Source: JAJNPS01 sp031378845
GTDB taxonomy: Bacteria > Pseudomonadota > Alphaproteobacteria > Rhodobacterales > Rhodobacteraceae
Assembly (NCBI GenBank): GCA_031378845.1
Contig: JANNES010000009.1
Coordinates: 62,001 to 126,000, forward strand
Direction: 5' to 3'
Length of the DNA: 64,000 bases
In this document: positions 44,451 to 53,591 of the stretch, piece by piece
Position numbering within the stretch: position 1 is the first letter of the stretch
How the letters are laid out: each line of letters begins with the position of its first letter
The notes under the pieces: model-generated
Databases searched by the model: none
The model's input: the letters and a program-made list of their open reading frames with translations, nothing else
What the model was told of the DNA's origin: nothing
Translations under genes and position numbers: made by a program

Positions 44451-46724
44451 ATGCTTTCGATCTACGGCAGTATCACGGTGCCTGACGTGCCAAATGTCGT
44501 CGTTTACCGCGACGATGAAGATCCGCGCAAGTTCTACATGGTATCAGGCACTCCGCGCATTCTGCGCAGCGATCCGCGCAACCCGGCCAGTGCGCCGATG
44601 CTGGACCTGATCGCCTATGTGCGTGATCTCGACCGGATCAACCTTGCAACCGAAGATGTCGAACGCGGCCATCTGCAGATGACGGTCGGGTTGGAAATTG
44701 ACCAGGCCGACCAGCACAGGATCCGTGCCCATCTGCGCCAGCAATTGGCCGATGAGGTCGCGCAAGGCTACCGCTTTCTGGGCATTCCGGTGCGCCCGGC
44801 AGAGCCCGAACTGAGCTATGCGCCGCTGTTTGTAGAAGGCTCCGCCGTTGCCACGACGTTTGACGATACGCTGCAGATTGCTGCTGCGGCGACGTGCCCG
44901 GCCCTCGGGACAGGGGTCAATTCGGCGTCGTTTTCCTATGCGCTGACGCAAAGTGGCGCGCGGCTGATCAAGCAGGCGATGGATCAGGGCAGCCTGCCGA
45001 TCCAGGTGCGCTACCAGAACCTGATGATGATTGCGCGCATTCCTGCAATCACCATCCGCATCCACGGTGATCGCCGCGAGTTTCTGGAGGAAGCACGCCG
45101 CAATGCCCAAGACCGTCAGTTCCTGTTCGTCGGCGGGGGAATATTCATTCACCAGATCTGGTATGCGCCGCCGACGCTGTCGTCGTTCCGAAGCACCTAT
45201 CAGAGCCTGACGATCGAAATAGATGACGGCGATTTCCGCGAGGCGGACCCGTCCGATGACCTGACCGCAGAGTTGGAACAAATGGCCATGACCGTCTTGC
45301 AGAACAACATCCTGCCCAGCTTTTTCGAACAGGCGATTCCGGCCTCGGACGAATCTGAAGATGAACAGAACAAGGGCTGGTGGTTGCCGACCGAGACCAC
45401 GACGGTTGAGGGGACCATCGATGTCACCATCAGCCGCCGCGATGTCGTGCGCATCAACCACCCCGCAAATGGCGTGATCGGTGGCAACCTGACACCCGCC
45501 GAGGCAAAGGCGGCGGTCCGCTTTGCCGACGTGACGATCCCCAACATTCCGATCCAGAAACTGACGGTGCTGCCCAACATCAACTTTCAGATCGACCCGA
45601 TCGCCGCGGTGTCGGTCTTTATCGACTATGACCAGTTCGACGAGATCCGCCAACGCCGTATCCGCAATCAAAAGCAGGTGTTGCTTCAAAAAGATACCGT
45701 GCCCAGCCAGTTCGCATTTGACCTTGCGATGGCAGCAGATGGTACGGCAAAGGCGGAATATCGCTACCGGACCGCCGTGAACTTCAAGGACAGCATGATC
45801 GTGGCTGAACATCCGCCGAATGGCGGCTGGATCACGCGGTCCGGCGAATTCATGGTGGTCAGCTATGCCCAGATGGGGCAGCTCAAAGTCGATCTGATCC
45901 TTGCGCCAATGCCGCCCGACGTCGCGTCGGTCGATCTGACCCTGACCTATCCCGATGCCTCAGCGCGCGGGGCGGTGCAGATGATCGCGCTGGCTCCGGC
46001 CAAGCCGACAGGCAGCTATCTGGTCACGACCGGCGCCACCACGACCGCATTGCCCTATCGTGTGGCAAAGGTGTTCCGGATGACAGACGGATCGGCCCTG
46101 AGCTTGCCGGAGGTCGAGGCGACGGCGCAGACCTTGACCATCACCAGCCCGTTCGAAGCCGTGGTCGAGACGAACTTTGTCGGTCGTGGAGATTTTCAGA
46201 ATGACGTCACGACCATCTTTGTCACCGCGACCTACCGCGATCCGGCGCATGACCTGGTCGAGCAGGTGACGCTGCAACTGGATGGGGCGACGCGCCTACA
46301 ACGCTGGACCGTCCGCCAGATCGACAAGGATGTGACGGACTTTTCCTACACGGTGCGGGTGCTGCGCCGGAACGGTGCGGAAAGCGTATCTACACATACC
46401 GGGACGCTTGGCGGCGTCATCACCGTCGGGCCCAGCGGGCAGGACGCGATCGAGGTGATCGTCGATACCGAGATGGTCGACTGGGTCCGCTATGCGCGGG
46501 TGATGGTCACGCTGACCTACAGCGACCCGGCCAACGGCATCGCCGCGCAAAAACCGATGCTGTTTTCCGAAACAGGGGCGAAGGTCCAGACATGGTCGGT
46601 CCTTGTCGGCAACCCGCTGCTGCGCACGGTCCGATATACCGTCAGGCGCGTTGGCCGAAACGCTGCGGATGACATGATCGAGCCGCCCGTCCTGACCGAC
46701 GATCCCTTTATCGTGCTGCGCTAG
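44451..46724 (+). CDS. Island protein G: paralog of protein A
   Basis: The 757-residue product begins MLSIYGSITVPDVPNVVVYRDDEDPRKFYMVSG, with hallmark CPALGTGVNSASFSYALT (149-166) and the strand IQVRYQNLMMIARIPAITIRIHGD. A helical insertion has EQMAMTVLQNNILPSFFEQ and an acidic patch (SDESEDEQ). Four beta repeats follow, e.g. DVASVDLTLTYPDASARG, FVTATYRDPAHDLVEQV and VMVTLTYSDPANGIAAQ, where the motif Y-x-D-P-A recurs. GGAAAGG lies before ATG 44451. The five paralogs share layout but low identity, so the duplications are old. Confidence 0.83.
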   Translation: MLSIYGSITVPDVPNVVVYRDDEDPRKFYMVSGTPRILRSDPRNPASAPMLDLIAYVRDLDRINLATEDVERGHLQMTVGLEIDQADQHRIRAHLRQQLADEVAQGYRFLGIPVRPAEPELSYAPLFVEGSAVATTFDDTLQIAAAATCPALGTGVNSASFSYALTQSGARLIKQAMDQGSLPIQVRYQNLMMIARIPAITIRIHGDRREFLEEARRNAQDRQFLFVGGGIFIHQIWYAPPTLSSFRSTYQSLTIEIDDGDFREADPSDDLTAELEQMAMTVLQNNILPSFFEQAIPASDESEDEQNKGWWLPTETTTVEGTIDVTISRRDVVRINHPANGVIGGNLTPAEAKAAVRFADVTIPNIPIQKLTVLPNINFQIDPIAAVSVFIDYDQFDEIRQRRIRNQKQVLLQKDTVPSQFAFDLAMAADGTAKAEYRYRTAVNFKDSMIVAEHPPNGGWITRSGEFMVVSYAQMGQLKVDLILAPMPPDVASVDLTLTYPDASARGAVQMIALAPAKPTGSYLVTTGATTTALPYRVAKVFRMTDGSALSLPEVEATAQTLTITSPFEAVVETNFVGRGDFQNDVTTIFVTATYRDPAHDLVEQVTLQLDGATRLQRWTVRQIDKDVTDFSYTVRVLRRNGAESVSTHTGTLGGVITVGPSGQDAIEVIVDTEMVDWVRYARVMVTLTYSDPANGIAAQKPMLFSETGAKVQTWSVLVGNPLLRTVRYTVRRVGRNAADDMIEPPVLTDDPFIVLR

Positions 46725-46736
46725 GAGGACAAGCAG

Positions 46737-48983
46737 ATGGCAGGCGCGTCGATCAAGATCGCACAAATCCTTGCAGGTAACGCCTTGATCGCGGGCGGGC
46801 CTCAGGTCACCGGCACCGATATGGGTGAGGTCATGCGCAGTGTCGTGCTGGCTTCGACCATCGCGCCGCGCTTTGACCCTGACCAAGCACCGCTAGAGGA
46901 CGGGCGGGCCTATACCGCGACTGACGGGCAGACCTACGCGCGCAAGGAGCTGGGTCTTGCGACCCGCCCCGGCGCATTTCCCGGGCCCGACGTCCAGTTT
47001 CTCAAAGAGCTTGACGGAACCGTCCATCTGCATGTCGGGCTGGAAGATCGCCTGCCTGCGGGCGTGCCGGCTGGCACCGTCCTTCTGGGAGAGATGTCTG
47101 GTGTCCCGCCGCGGATCGTCTGGGCGCAAGGCACGTTTGATCTGCCGATGCCGACGCCCTATACAGATGCCACCAGCGGCATGCGTCGGCAGCGCATTCT
47201 GGCGCGATTGACGCCCGAACAGGTTGCGGCCCTGTTTGCCGCGATGTCGCAATCGGGTCAGGGCGCGCACCTCGTGATCGACCACCGCTTTGCTTTTCGT
47301 CAGGTCGTGCGTCCGCCAAATGGACGGCCAAGGCCACTTCCGCTGCCGGATCGCCGAGAACTTCCGGAGGTGGTATTGCGAGATCCGTTCAGCCGGGGCG
47401 GGATGGTGACGCCGTTCGCGCCGCAGCTTGTCGAAGCCCCGGTGCTGATGAACCTGATGCCCTTGACGATGACTGTGGACGCGGTGGCCTTGCCGATGCT
47501 TCGGCCAAGTGCTGACCTGATCGCGGTGACGGACCTTCAGATCGCCGAGCTTGTGGTCCCGATCGACGTGCTGGACCGGATCAAGCATCGCCGCGGCTTT
47601 GACGATGTGATCATCATCCCCACCGGACCCGACCCGGTCGCAAACGAAGATCTGGTGCGCGAGGTCGCCTTCAGCCGCCAGTTGCCATTCTTTTTCGATC
47701 CGCTGCTGGACCAGAACACGGCAGTTTTCCGCGCCATCAGCGGGTCAGGCAGCATGGAACCGGAATGGCAAGATACCGAATGGGGCACCATCCGCCCTTC
47801 GGAATTCGTCAACACGGTGCATCTGCTGCCGCATGAAATCCGGCTCTCGTATGATGCGGCGCGCGGCCTGCCGCACATGATGCCTGTCCACTATCAATCC
47901 CCTGATGGCAGCCGTCGCCTGCGCGTTTTGTTGCGGGCGGAACCTTGGTATGATCCGTCGCGCGTCGCAATGCTGCAAGCGGCGCTGTCGCGACAGACGG
48001 CGGGCAGCTACATGCATCCGCGCATCATCGCGGGCGGCATCGCCAGTGCGCGGCTGTCCTTGCGGACGGTCTTTCCCGAAGACATCGAGATGCCTGACGG
48101 CGATACTGCCGAGATCGACCTGCGCGCACCGTTCGATCTGACACTGGATCTGAGCGAGGAATTCTATGCGCTGCTGGTGACGATTCTGACCGGGCCAGTC
48201 GGGCTGACCGGCACCGTGGTGGCGGTGTTGACGGCGGCCACGGACACCCAGGAGGCCGCGACGCGGGTGATCCCGGTGGCGTTGACATTCCAGCGGATCG
48301 GTGCCCCGCCCCTTGACCGCGCCGTGGTTTCAGCGCCGATCAATCCCAGCAGCGTGGCGCTGACCAATCGTGCGGCGCATGAAATCACGATCACCGAGGC
48401 GAGTGCCTCGATGCTCATGGTGGATGCAAATGCGTTGCTGCCAGCCTCGGTCCTGCCCGCGCAGGTGACCGCGACGCTGCCGCTTCGACTTGCCCCCGGC
48501 GGCAGGATGGTGGTGAGTTTTGAAGCGCAAAGCACAACCACGGGCATCGTGTGGAATGCGCTGGATGCCGCACTGGGCGGCATGACGCTGGACATCGACC
48601 CGCAGGCGGCGCTCAGGGCCGTGCATGCCCTTGCCCCCGCGACCACACTGGGCTGGAAATTGCGGGTCCTGTCGCCGCAGCTTGGTGCAGATCAAAGCGC
48701 CACGCCGGACGTTGACCGCTTGCTGGCAGTGGAGGTCCAGATGCGGCAAGCCGACGGGCCGATGTCGCAGATCACGCTGATGGGTGGCGAACTCACCTTT
48801 ACCTTTCCGCGCAGTCTTGACGACCTTGCCAGCGCCAATGATGCAGTCGCGTTCCTGACGCTGACGGTGCAGGTCCGAGGTGTCTATCCCAACGGGCGGG
48901 GCGACTGGTCGGCCGCGGCGCCGAATACGGGAGATACGCTTTTTGTGTTCGTGCCCCCGCGCGTGCCGGGGGGTGGGTCATGA
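46737..48983 (+). CDS. Island protein H: large unknown protein
   Basis: The 748-residue product has a strong AGGAGGA ribosome site and lies 12 bases after gene G. It lacks the hallmark of the A-D/G family, although it is of the same size and also beta-rich in its second half (EIDLRAPFDLTLDLSEEFYALLV, ALTNRAAHEITITEASASML). The first half has LTPEQVAALFAAMSQSGQGAHLVIDHRFAFRQV, which loosely recalls the strand-helix-strand of the paralogs. No signal peptide and no cysteine were noticed. No family recognised. Its stop overlaps the next start (ATGA). Confidence 0.75.
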   Translation: MAGASIKIAQILAGNALIAGGPQVTGTDMGEVMRSVVLASTIAPRFDPDQAPLEDGRAYTATDGQTYARKELGLATRPGAFPGPDVQFLKELDGTVHLHVGLEDRLPAGVPAGTVLLGEMSGVPPRIVWAQGTFDLPMPTPYTDATSGMRRQRILARLTPEQVAALFAAMSQSGQGAHLVIDHRFAFRQVVRPPNGRPRPLPLPDRRELPEVVLRDPFSRGGMVTPFAPQLVEAPVLMNLMPLTMTVDAVALPMLRPSADLIAVTDLQIAELVVPIDVLDRIKHRRGFDDVIIIPTGPDPVANEDLVREVAFSRQLPFFFDPLLDQNTAVFRAISGSGSMEPEWQDTEWGTIRPSEFVNTVHLLPHEIRLSYDAARGLPHMMPVHYQSPDGSRRLRVLLRAEPWYDPSRVAMLQAALSRQTAGSYMHPRIIAGGIASARLSLRTVFPEDIEMPDGDTAEIDLRAPFDLTLDLSEEFYALLVTILTGPVGLTGTVVAVLTAATDTQEAATRVIPVALTFQRIGAPPLDRAVVSAPINPSSVALTNRAAHEITITEASASMLMVDANALLPASVLPAQVTATLPLRLAPGGRMVVSFEAQSTTTGIVWNALDAALGGMTLDIDPQAALRAVHALAPATTLGWKLRVLSPQLGADQSATPDVDRLLAVEVQMRQADGPMSQITLMGGELTFTFPRSLDDLASANDAVAFLTLTVQVRGVYPNGRGDWSAAAPNTGDTLFVFVPPRVPGGGS

Positions 48984-51076
48984 CCGCTGGCCAGAACAGC
49001 CTGCTTGAGGCGGCAGTTGATCGGCTGATCGCGATGCAGGGGCCCGATGGACTTTGGGGGGCGTTTCGCATGACCCCCGGCACGAGCCGCGACTGGGTTG
49101 GTGCGGTGGCCGGTTTTGCGCTGGCCGAGGCTGCGGCTTGCGGTCAGCTTTCTTCGACAAAGGCCGCACTTGCGCGTGATCGGGCAGACCGCGCCGCGGA
49201 TGCGTTGTTGGCCGTCGTCGGGCTGCGGGAAACGGAAGGCTGGGGCTATAACCGCGACGCAGGGCCTGACAGCGACAGCACCGCCGCAGTTGTGCGTTTG
49301 CTGACATCGCTTGGGCGTCCTGTGCCCGCGGTCCATGTTGCGTTTCTTGCCCGCCATGGCACGCCAGACGCGGGCTATGCCACCTATCTGCCGCACCGGG
49401 ACTGGGACCACTGGAGTCGCACCACGACCGAAGTTGATTGTGCCGTAGCGATGGCCTTGCACGGCGCCGGGGCATTGACGCAATCTGAGCTGTGCGGGAT
49501 GTGGCAGACCCGAATGGCAGCCAAGCAGGCGCCCGATGGCACATGGGCCGCCTATTGGTGGCCGGGCCGAGGCGTTCCGACGCTTGCCGCAGCCGAACTC
49601 TGGCAAATGGCGGGTCGCCCTGCACCTGCGCCGCGCCCAATTTCGATAGACCCCGGCGGGGTGTCGGCGTTTGATGCGCTGCACCTTGCGGCGGCGGCGA
49701 AAATCCTCGGTGGCGGCGGCGATCAGCGATGGCTCGACGGGGCGCGGATCGGACCTGCAGAATGGCCAGCGGGGGCTGTGTTGCTGGCGCCGCCACGCTA
49801 TGGCGGGCCGGACCGGCTGACCGAGCGCAGCCCGGAGGGGCAGGGCGTGATGACCGCCGCCGCCGCTGTCCGGGCGCTCGCGCGGGTGCGCCTGCCAGAA
49901 GTCACCCGCACCGCCTTGGAAATCCCGACGCTGGATGCCGCGATCCGAGGTCTGGGGTCCGACGCGGGGCTGTCGCCGCCCGTGGTGGAGGTGCTCGGCG
50001 GCGCCGTGCGAAAGATGCTGCGCGGCCTGTTTTCCGCTGGTCTGCCCTGGCCTAACCGTCCGTTGTCGAACCTTGCCCTTGGCTACCCGCTGGAGGTCTC
50101 GGTCGGCCTTGGTCGGACGTTTCGGCCCGCGTTCCGCATGACGTGCGATTGCGGCGATGCGCGGCTTGGTGGTGCGGATCGCGCGCGGTCGGCCTTTGGT
50201 GATCTGTCTGCCGCAGCGCACCATCTGGGTCTTGGTGCGGCATGGGCCACGATTGCCCGCGCGCTTCAGCCGGTCCTTGATGCCGCAGGTGCTGCGGCAG
50301 TTGATGAGCGGTTCTTTCTGTGGGCGGGACTTGATCTGATCGATGCGGTGGACGGACCGCGCCCGGTGTTGAAGACGTATGCCAACCTCGCGCTGGATGA
50401 CCGCACTGCGCATGGTCGCGCGGCCCTTGCGGCGGCTTGCCTGCGCGCGCTGGACCCGAGATCTCGTGCCGCTGCGCAAGCGTTGGTGCTCGCCGATGCT
50501 TTGGACGGGATGGCGCTTTGCCAACAACTGGCTTTGGCCGCACTGCCGGATGGCCGTGTTGGGGTCAAACTTTATTGGGAGTTGCCCGCTTACAACCCAA
50601 GTGCCGTGGCGCAGGTTCGGCGCGCGCTGCACCTGGACCCGCATGCCGCCCTGTCACCGGTCATTCCGGGACTAGCCAGCCTCGGTGATGCGATGCGTGG
50701 CGTGTCGGGACTGGCGGTGCGGATCGACCCGGCGCTTGGCCTGATGCCCGATCTGACCCTGGCCACCCAGGCCGCGCGCAACGTCAACTGGCACGCGGCG
50801 TTTGAGGAACGTGCGCTGTCGGACTGGGCGCGCGGCATGGGATTTGCCACCGATGCCTTGCGCCTTGTCCCCGCACTGCGACGCCACGGGCGCGCACCGC
50901 GCAGCCTGCACACTGTCACGCAGACCCCGCGCGGCCTTTCTGCCGCGGTCTATTTTCGGCCAGAGGATTGGACAGCGCGGGCGCTGTCGATTCCGTTTGG
51001 CGAGACCCTTTGTCCTGACCCACATCGTATCGCGGCGTTGCCGCCAATTGATCTGATAGGAGCACATCATGTCTGA
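48980..51076 (+). CDS. Terpene-cyclase-like helical toroid with possible ABBA prenyltransferase-like half
   Basis: The 698-residue protein begins with alpha/alpha repeats of the squalene-cyclase/prenyltransferase type: AAVDRLIAMQGPDGLWGAF and AAKQAPDGTWAAYWWPG match the QW-like repeat. DSDSTAAVVRLL (97 onward) sits where cyclases carry their DxDDTA acid motif, with the last Asp changed to Ser. The second half contains DERFFLWAGLDLIDAVDG, then LKTYANLAL (near residue 463) and RVGVKLYWELPAYNPS (near 528). These K-x-Y strands are reminiscent of ABBA aromatic prenyltransferases of the LynF/DMATS type. The toroid call is reasonable; the ABBA call is tentative. Overlaps H by four bases and the tyrosinase by eight. 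Confidence 0.6.
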   Translation: MTAGQNSLLEAAVDRLIAMQGPDGLWGAFRMTPGTSRDWVGAVAGFALAEAAACGQLSSTKAALARDRADRAADALLAVVGLRETEGWGYNRDAGPDSDSTAAVVRLLTSLGRPVPAVHVAFLARHGTPDAGYATYLPHRDWDHWSRTTTEVDCAVAMALHGAGALTQSELCGMWQTRMAAKQAPDGTWAAYWWPGRGVPTLAAAELWQMAGRPAPAPRPISIDPGGVSAFDALHLAAAAKILGGGGDQRWLDGARIGPAEWPAGAVLLAPPRYGGPDRLTERSPEGQGVMTAAAAVRALARVRLPEVTRTALEIPTLDAAIRGLGSDAGLSPPVVEVLGGAVRKMLRGLFSAGLPWPNRPLSNLALGYPLEVSVGLGRTFRPAFRMTCDCGDARLGGADRARSAFGDLSAAAHHLGLGAAWATIARALQPVLDAAGAAAVDERFFLWAGLDLIDAVDGPRPVLKTYANLALDDRTAHGRAALAAACLRALDPRSRAAAQALVLADALDGMALCQQLALAALPDGRVGVKLYWELPAYNPSAVAQVRRALHLDPHAALSPVIPGLASLGDAMRGVSGLAVRIDPALGLMPDLTLATQAARNVNWHAAFEERALSDWARGMGFATDALRLVPALRRHGRAPRSLHTVTQTPRGLSAAVYFRPEDWTARALSIPFGETLCPDPHRIAALPPIDLIGAHHV

Positions 51077-52598
51077 CCATAAGTCCCGTCTCCCGTTCCC
51101 CGATCTTTCCCTGTCGCGGCGGGGTTTTCTGACGGCTGCGGCGGTCGCTGCGGCCGGCGGAGGAATCGTGATCGCTGCCGGCACAATGCCGCAATCTGGC
51201 ATGGCCCAGCCTGTCAGCGGCGGGTCGGGGGGCGGCACGACCCAAGGCACCCGTGTGCGTCGCAACATCTATGCGCTTGCAGGCAACGCCGAGGGCCAAA
51301 AGGTGATTGAGGCCTATGCCAAGGGCGTCAAGGAAATGATGGCGCGCCCCCTTTCCGATGTGCGCAGCTGGCGTTTTCAGGCGGCAATCCATGTGCCGCG
51401 ATCGACGGATCTGGTGGAACTCAGTGCGCTTCCGGTGCCGCTGCAGATGTATCTAGACCCGACGAACCTTTGCCAGCATGGCAACCTGCGTTTCTTGCCG
51501 TGGCACCGGATGTATCTGTACTTTTTCGAACGGATATTGCGCAAAGCTTGCGGCGACCCGAGCTTTACCTTGCCATATTGGAACTACAGCGACAGTCAGG
51601 CCGAAAGGATCTTGCCGCCGGCCTTTCGCCTGCCCGCAGACCCTGCAACCAACCCGCTTTACCGCAGCGAGCGCATTTCGGACATCAATGCAGGACGCGA
51701 ACTGGCGGCCACGACGATCAGTACGTCGGACGCCTTTGCGCAAACGACGCCAGGGCGCAGCGCATCCCGACCAGGGTTCTACACGCAGGTGGAGTTTCGG
51801 CCGCACAACATCATCCATGTCGGGCTCGGTGGCGAGTTCGGGCTGATGTCCGATCCTGAAACGGCCGCGCTCGATCCGATCTTCTGGATGCATCATTGCA
51901 ACATCGACCGGCTGTGGAAACGCTGGATTCGCGCCGGTCATACCAACCTGACCGAGGCCGCCTTTCTTGACCGGGTCCACCGCTTTTGGGACGAGGACGG
52001 CAATCTTGTCGAAATGACCACGCGAGAAGTCATGGATACCGCAACAAGGCTGGATTACCGCTATGATGACGAAACGGCGGTCGAAGCAGGGGTTGTCATT
52101 TTGGCAGATGCAGGCGTCGAGGCGGGACCGGTGGCGACTGAACTGGCGGCGAGTGCACAACCCCTTGCGTTGTCCCGGCAAGCCGTGACGACGACGGCGT
52201 CGCCCTTGGTCGAGGCGGGCGGGACGGAAGTCTTTGCCACCCGCACCGAGGCCCAGAAGGGCAAGCCCGTCATCCTGACGTTGCAAGATATCTCGTTTGC
52301 AGCCCCGCCCAAACAGATTTTCGAAGTTTATGTCAACCCACCCGAAAACGAGGATTACATCAATGATCCGGCCTATTTTGTCGGCGTTTTTGCCCCCTTC
52401 ATGCCGCCGCGCGAAGGTGAGACTTATAGTGAAGCGTTTGATATCACGGGCCTGATCACGCGCCAGATTGATGCCGGGCTTTATGCCGGGGGCGACCTGA
52501 GCGTGGTCATCGTGCCGATGATCACGGGCGAGGACACCGGGGTCGAGGCTGGTCCGCTGCCCGATGTGGTGATTGGCCGCATTACGGTCAGCCGGTAG
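51069..52598 (+). CDS. Tat-exported tyrosinase (polyphenol oxidase)
   Basis: The 509-residue copper enzyme oxidises phenols, including tyrosine, to quinones. The twin-arginine signal is LSRRGFLTAAAVAAAGG. Copper A ligands are visible at His108, His137 (CQHGNL) and His146 (PWHRMYLYFFE). Copper B ligands are at His246 and His250 (PHNIIHVG) and at His275/276 (FWMHHCNIDRLW). QMYLDPTNLCQHG resembles plant/bacterial catechol oxidases, and DYRYDDE is the usual linker before the C-terminal beta domain. Tat export implies folding with copper before transport. AGGAG precedes ATG 51069. It is translationally coupled to the cyclase/prenyltransferase-like gene. Confidence 0.93.
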   Translation: MSDHKSRLPFPDLSLSRRGFLTAAAVAAAGGGIVIAAGTMPQSGMAQPVSGGSGGGTTQGTRVRRNIYALAGNAEGQKVIEAYAKGVKEMMARPLSDVRSWRFQAAIHVPRSTDLVELSALPVPLQMYLDPTNLCQHGNLRFLPWHRMYLYFFERILRKACGDPSFTLPYWNYSDSQAERILPPAFRLPADPATNPLYRSERISDINAGRELAATTISTSDAFAQTTPGRSASRPGFYTQVEFRPHNIIHVGLGGEFGLMSDPETAALDPIFWMHHCNIDRLWKRWIRAGHTNLTEAAFLDRVHRFWDEDGNLVEMTTREVMDTATRLDYRYDDETAVEAGVVILADAGVEAGPVATELAASAQPLALSRQAVTTTASPLVEAGGTEVFATRTEAQKGKPVILTLQDISFAAPPKQIFEVYVNPPENEDYINDPAYFVGVFAPFMPPREGETYSEAFDITGLITRQIDAGLYAGGDLSVVIVPMITGEDTGVEAGPLPDVVIGRITVSR

Positions 52599-52609
52599 GC
52601 GGTGCGCGC

Positions 52610-53536
52610 ATGGCCCTGTTCAGCGTGACCAACCGTCCCGACATTGGCGTGCCTGCGGCACCTGTGGCGCCGCAGACCGTGGCGGCGCCGGAGGCCGGGT
52701 CCGTGACCGCAGCATTGCCGTCAGGTCAGCGGCAGGGGCCGGTCCCTGCTACCGGCTTTGCGCCGCCTGCGACAGGGGCGCGAACACGCAACCCTCAGAG
52801 CGGACTGGAAACCGTGATCGGCGAGGATGAACGCCTTGCCATACCTGACGCCGCGCTTGATCCGTGGCGGCGCATCTGCCAGCTGGACCTGATCGGCCCT
52901 CTTGGTACGTTCAAGGGGACGGGCTGGTTGGCCGGGCCGGGCAGCGTGATCACGGCGGGACACTGCGTGCATTATGCGACCTTCTTTGGAGGTTGGGCCA
53001 CGCAGATCACGGTCTCGGCGGGGCGCGGGGGCGACGTGCATCCGTTTGGTCAACTGACCTCGGCGCATTTCTCGACGCTGAATGTCTGGGTGGACGGACA
53101 GTCCGCCGACCATGACATTGCCTGCATCCATCTCGATCAGCCGCTGGGTCACAAGACGGGCATCTTTCCTTGCGCGATTGTCGATGACGCGGGACTTGTG
53201 GGACGCCGGGTCAACATTTCGGGCTATCCGACCGACAAGGATCTGGCAAAAGTGCAGTATCACCACGCCAACCAGATCATGGCTGTCACCGCCCGGCGCC
53301 TGTTTTATGAAATTGACACGGTCTCGGGGCAATCCGGCGCACCGGTCTGGATACAAGACAGCGCGGATACGCCCCCGGTCTGCGTCGGCCTGCATGCCTA
53401 CGGCGTTCCGGGCACACCGGCAGACCTGCATATCGTCGCCAACTCTGCGCCGCGCTTTGACAAGGAAGTGCTTGGCATCGTGTCGCAATGGGTGGCCGAG
53501 GACTGCGCACGGTTGGGGCTTGTACCCCCGCCGTAA
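52610..53536 (+). CDS. Trypsin-like (V8/glutamyl endopeptidase-type) serine protease
   Basis: The 308-residue protein has an ~85-residue Ala/Pro-rich N-terminal region without clear export signal, then a trypsin fold with His118 (SVITAGHCVHYA), Asp169 (ADHDIACIHL) and Ser242 (TVSGQSGAPVW). The disulfide-like Cys in GHCV and the GYPTDKDLAKVQYHH segment resemble V8-type proteases. It is the last gene of the long operon, 11 bases after the tyrosinase. It could process the island's large proteins or be an effector. Confidence 0.88.
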   Translation: MALFSVTNRPDIGVPAAPVAPQTVAAPEAGSVTAALPSGQRQGPVPATGFAPPATGARTRNPQSGLETVIGEDERLAIPDAALDPWRRICQLDLIGPLGTFKGTGWLAGPGSVITAGHCVHYATFFGGWATQITVSAGRGGDVHPFGQLTSAHFSTLNVWVDGQSADHDIACIHLDQPLGHKTGIFPCAIVDDAGLVGRRVNISGYPTDKDLAKVQYHHANQIMAVTARRLFYEIDTVSGQSGAPVWIQDSADTPPVCVGLHAYGVPGTPADLHIVANSAPRFDKEVLGIVSQWVAEDCARLGLVPPP

Positions 53537-53591
53537 GTCGCCCATCCGTCTGTCGGTCGATTTTGGCCCGATGCGCGGTCGGGGACACCGG

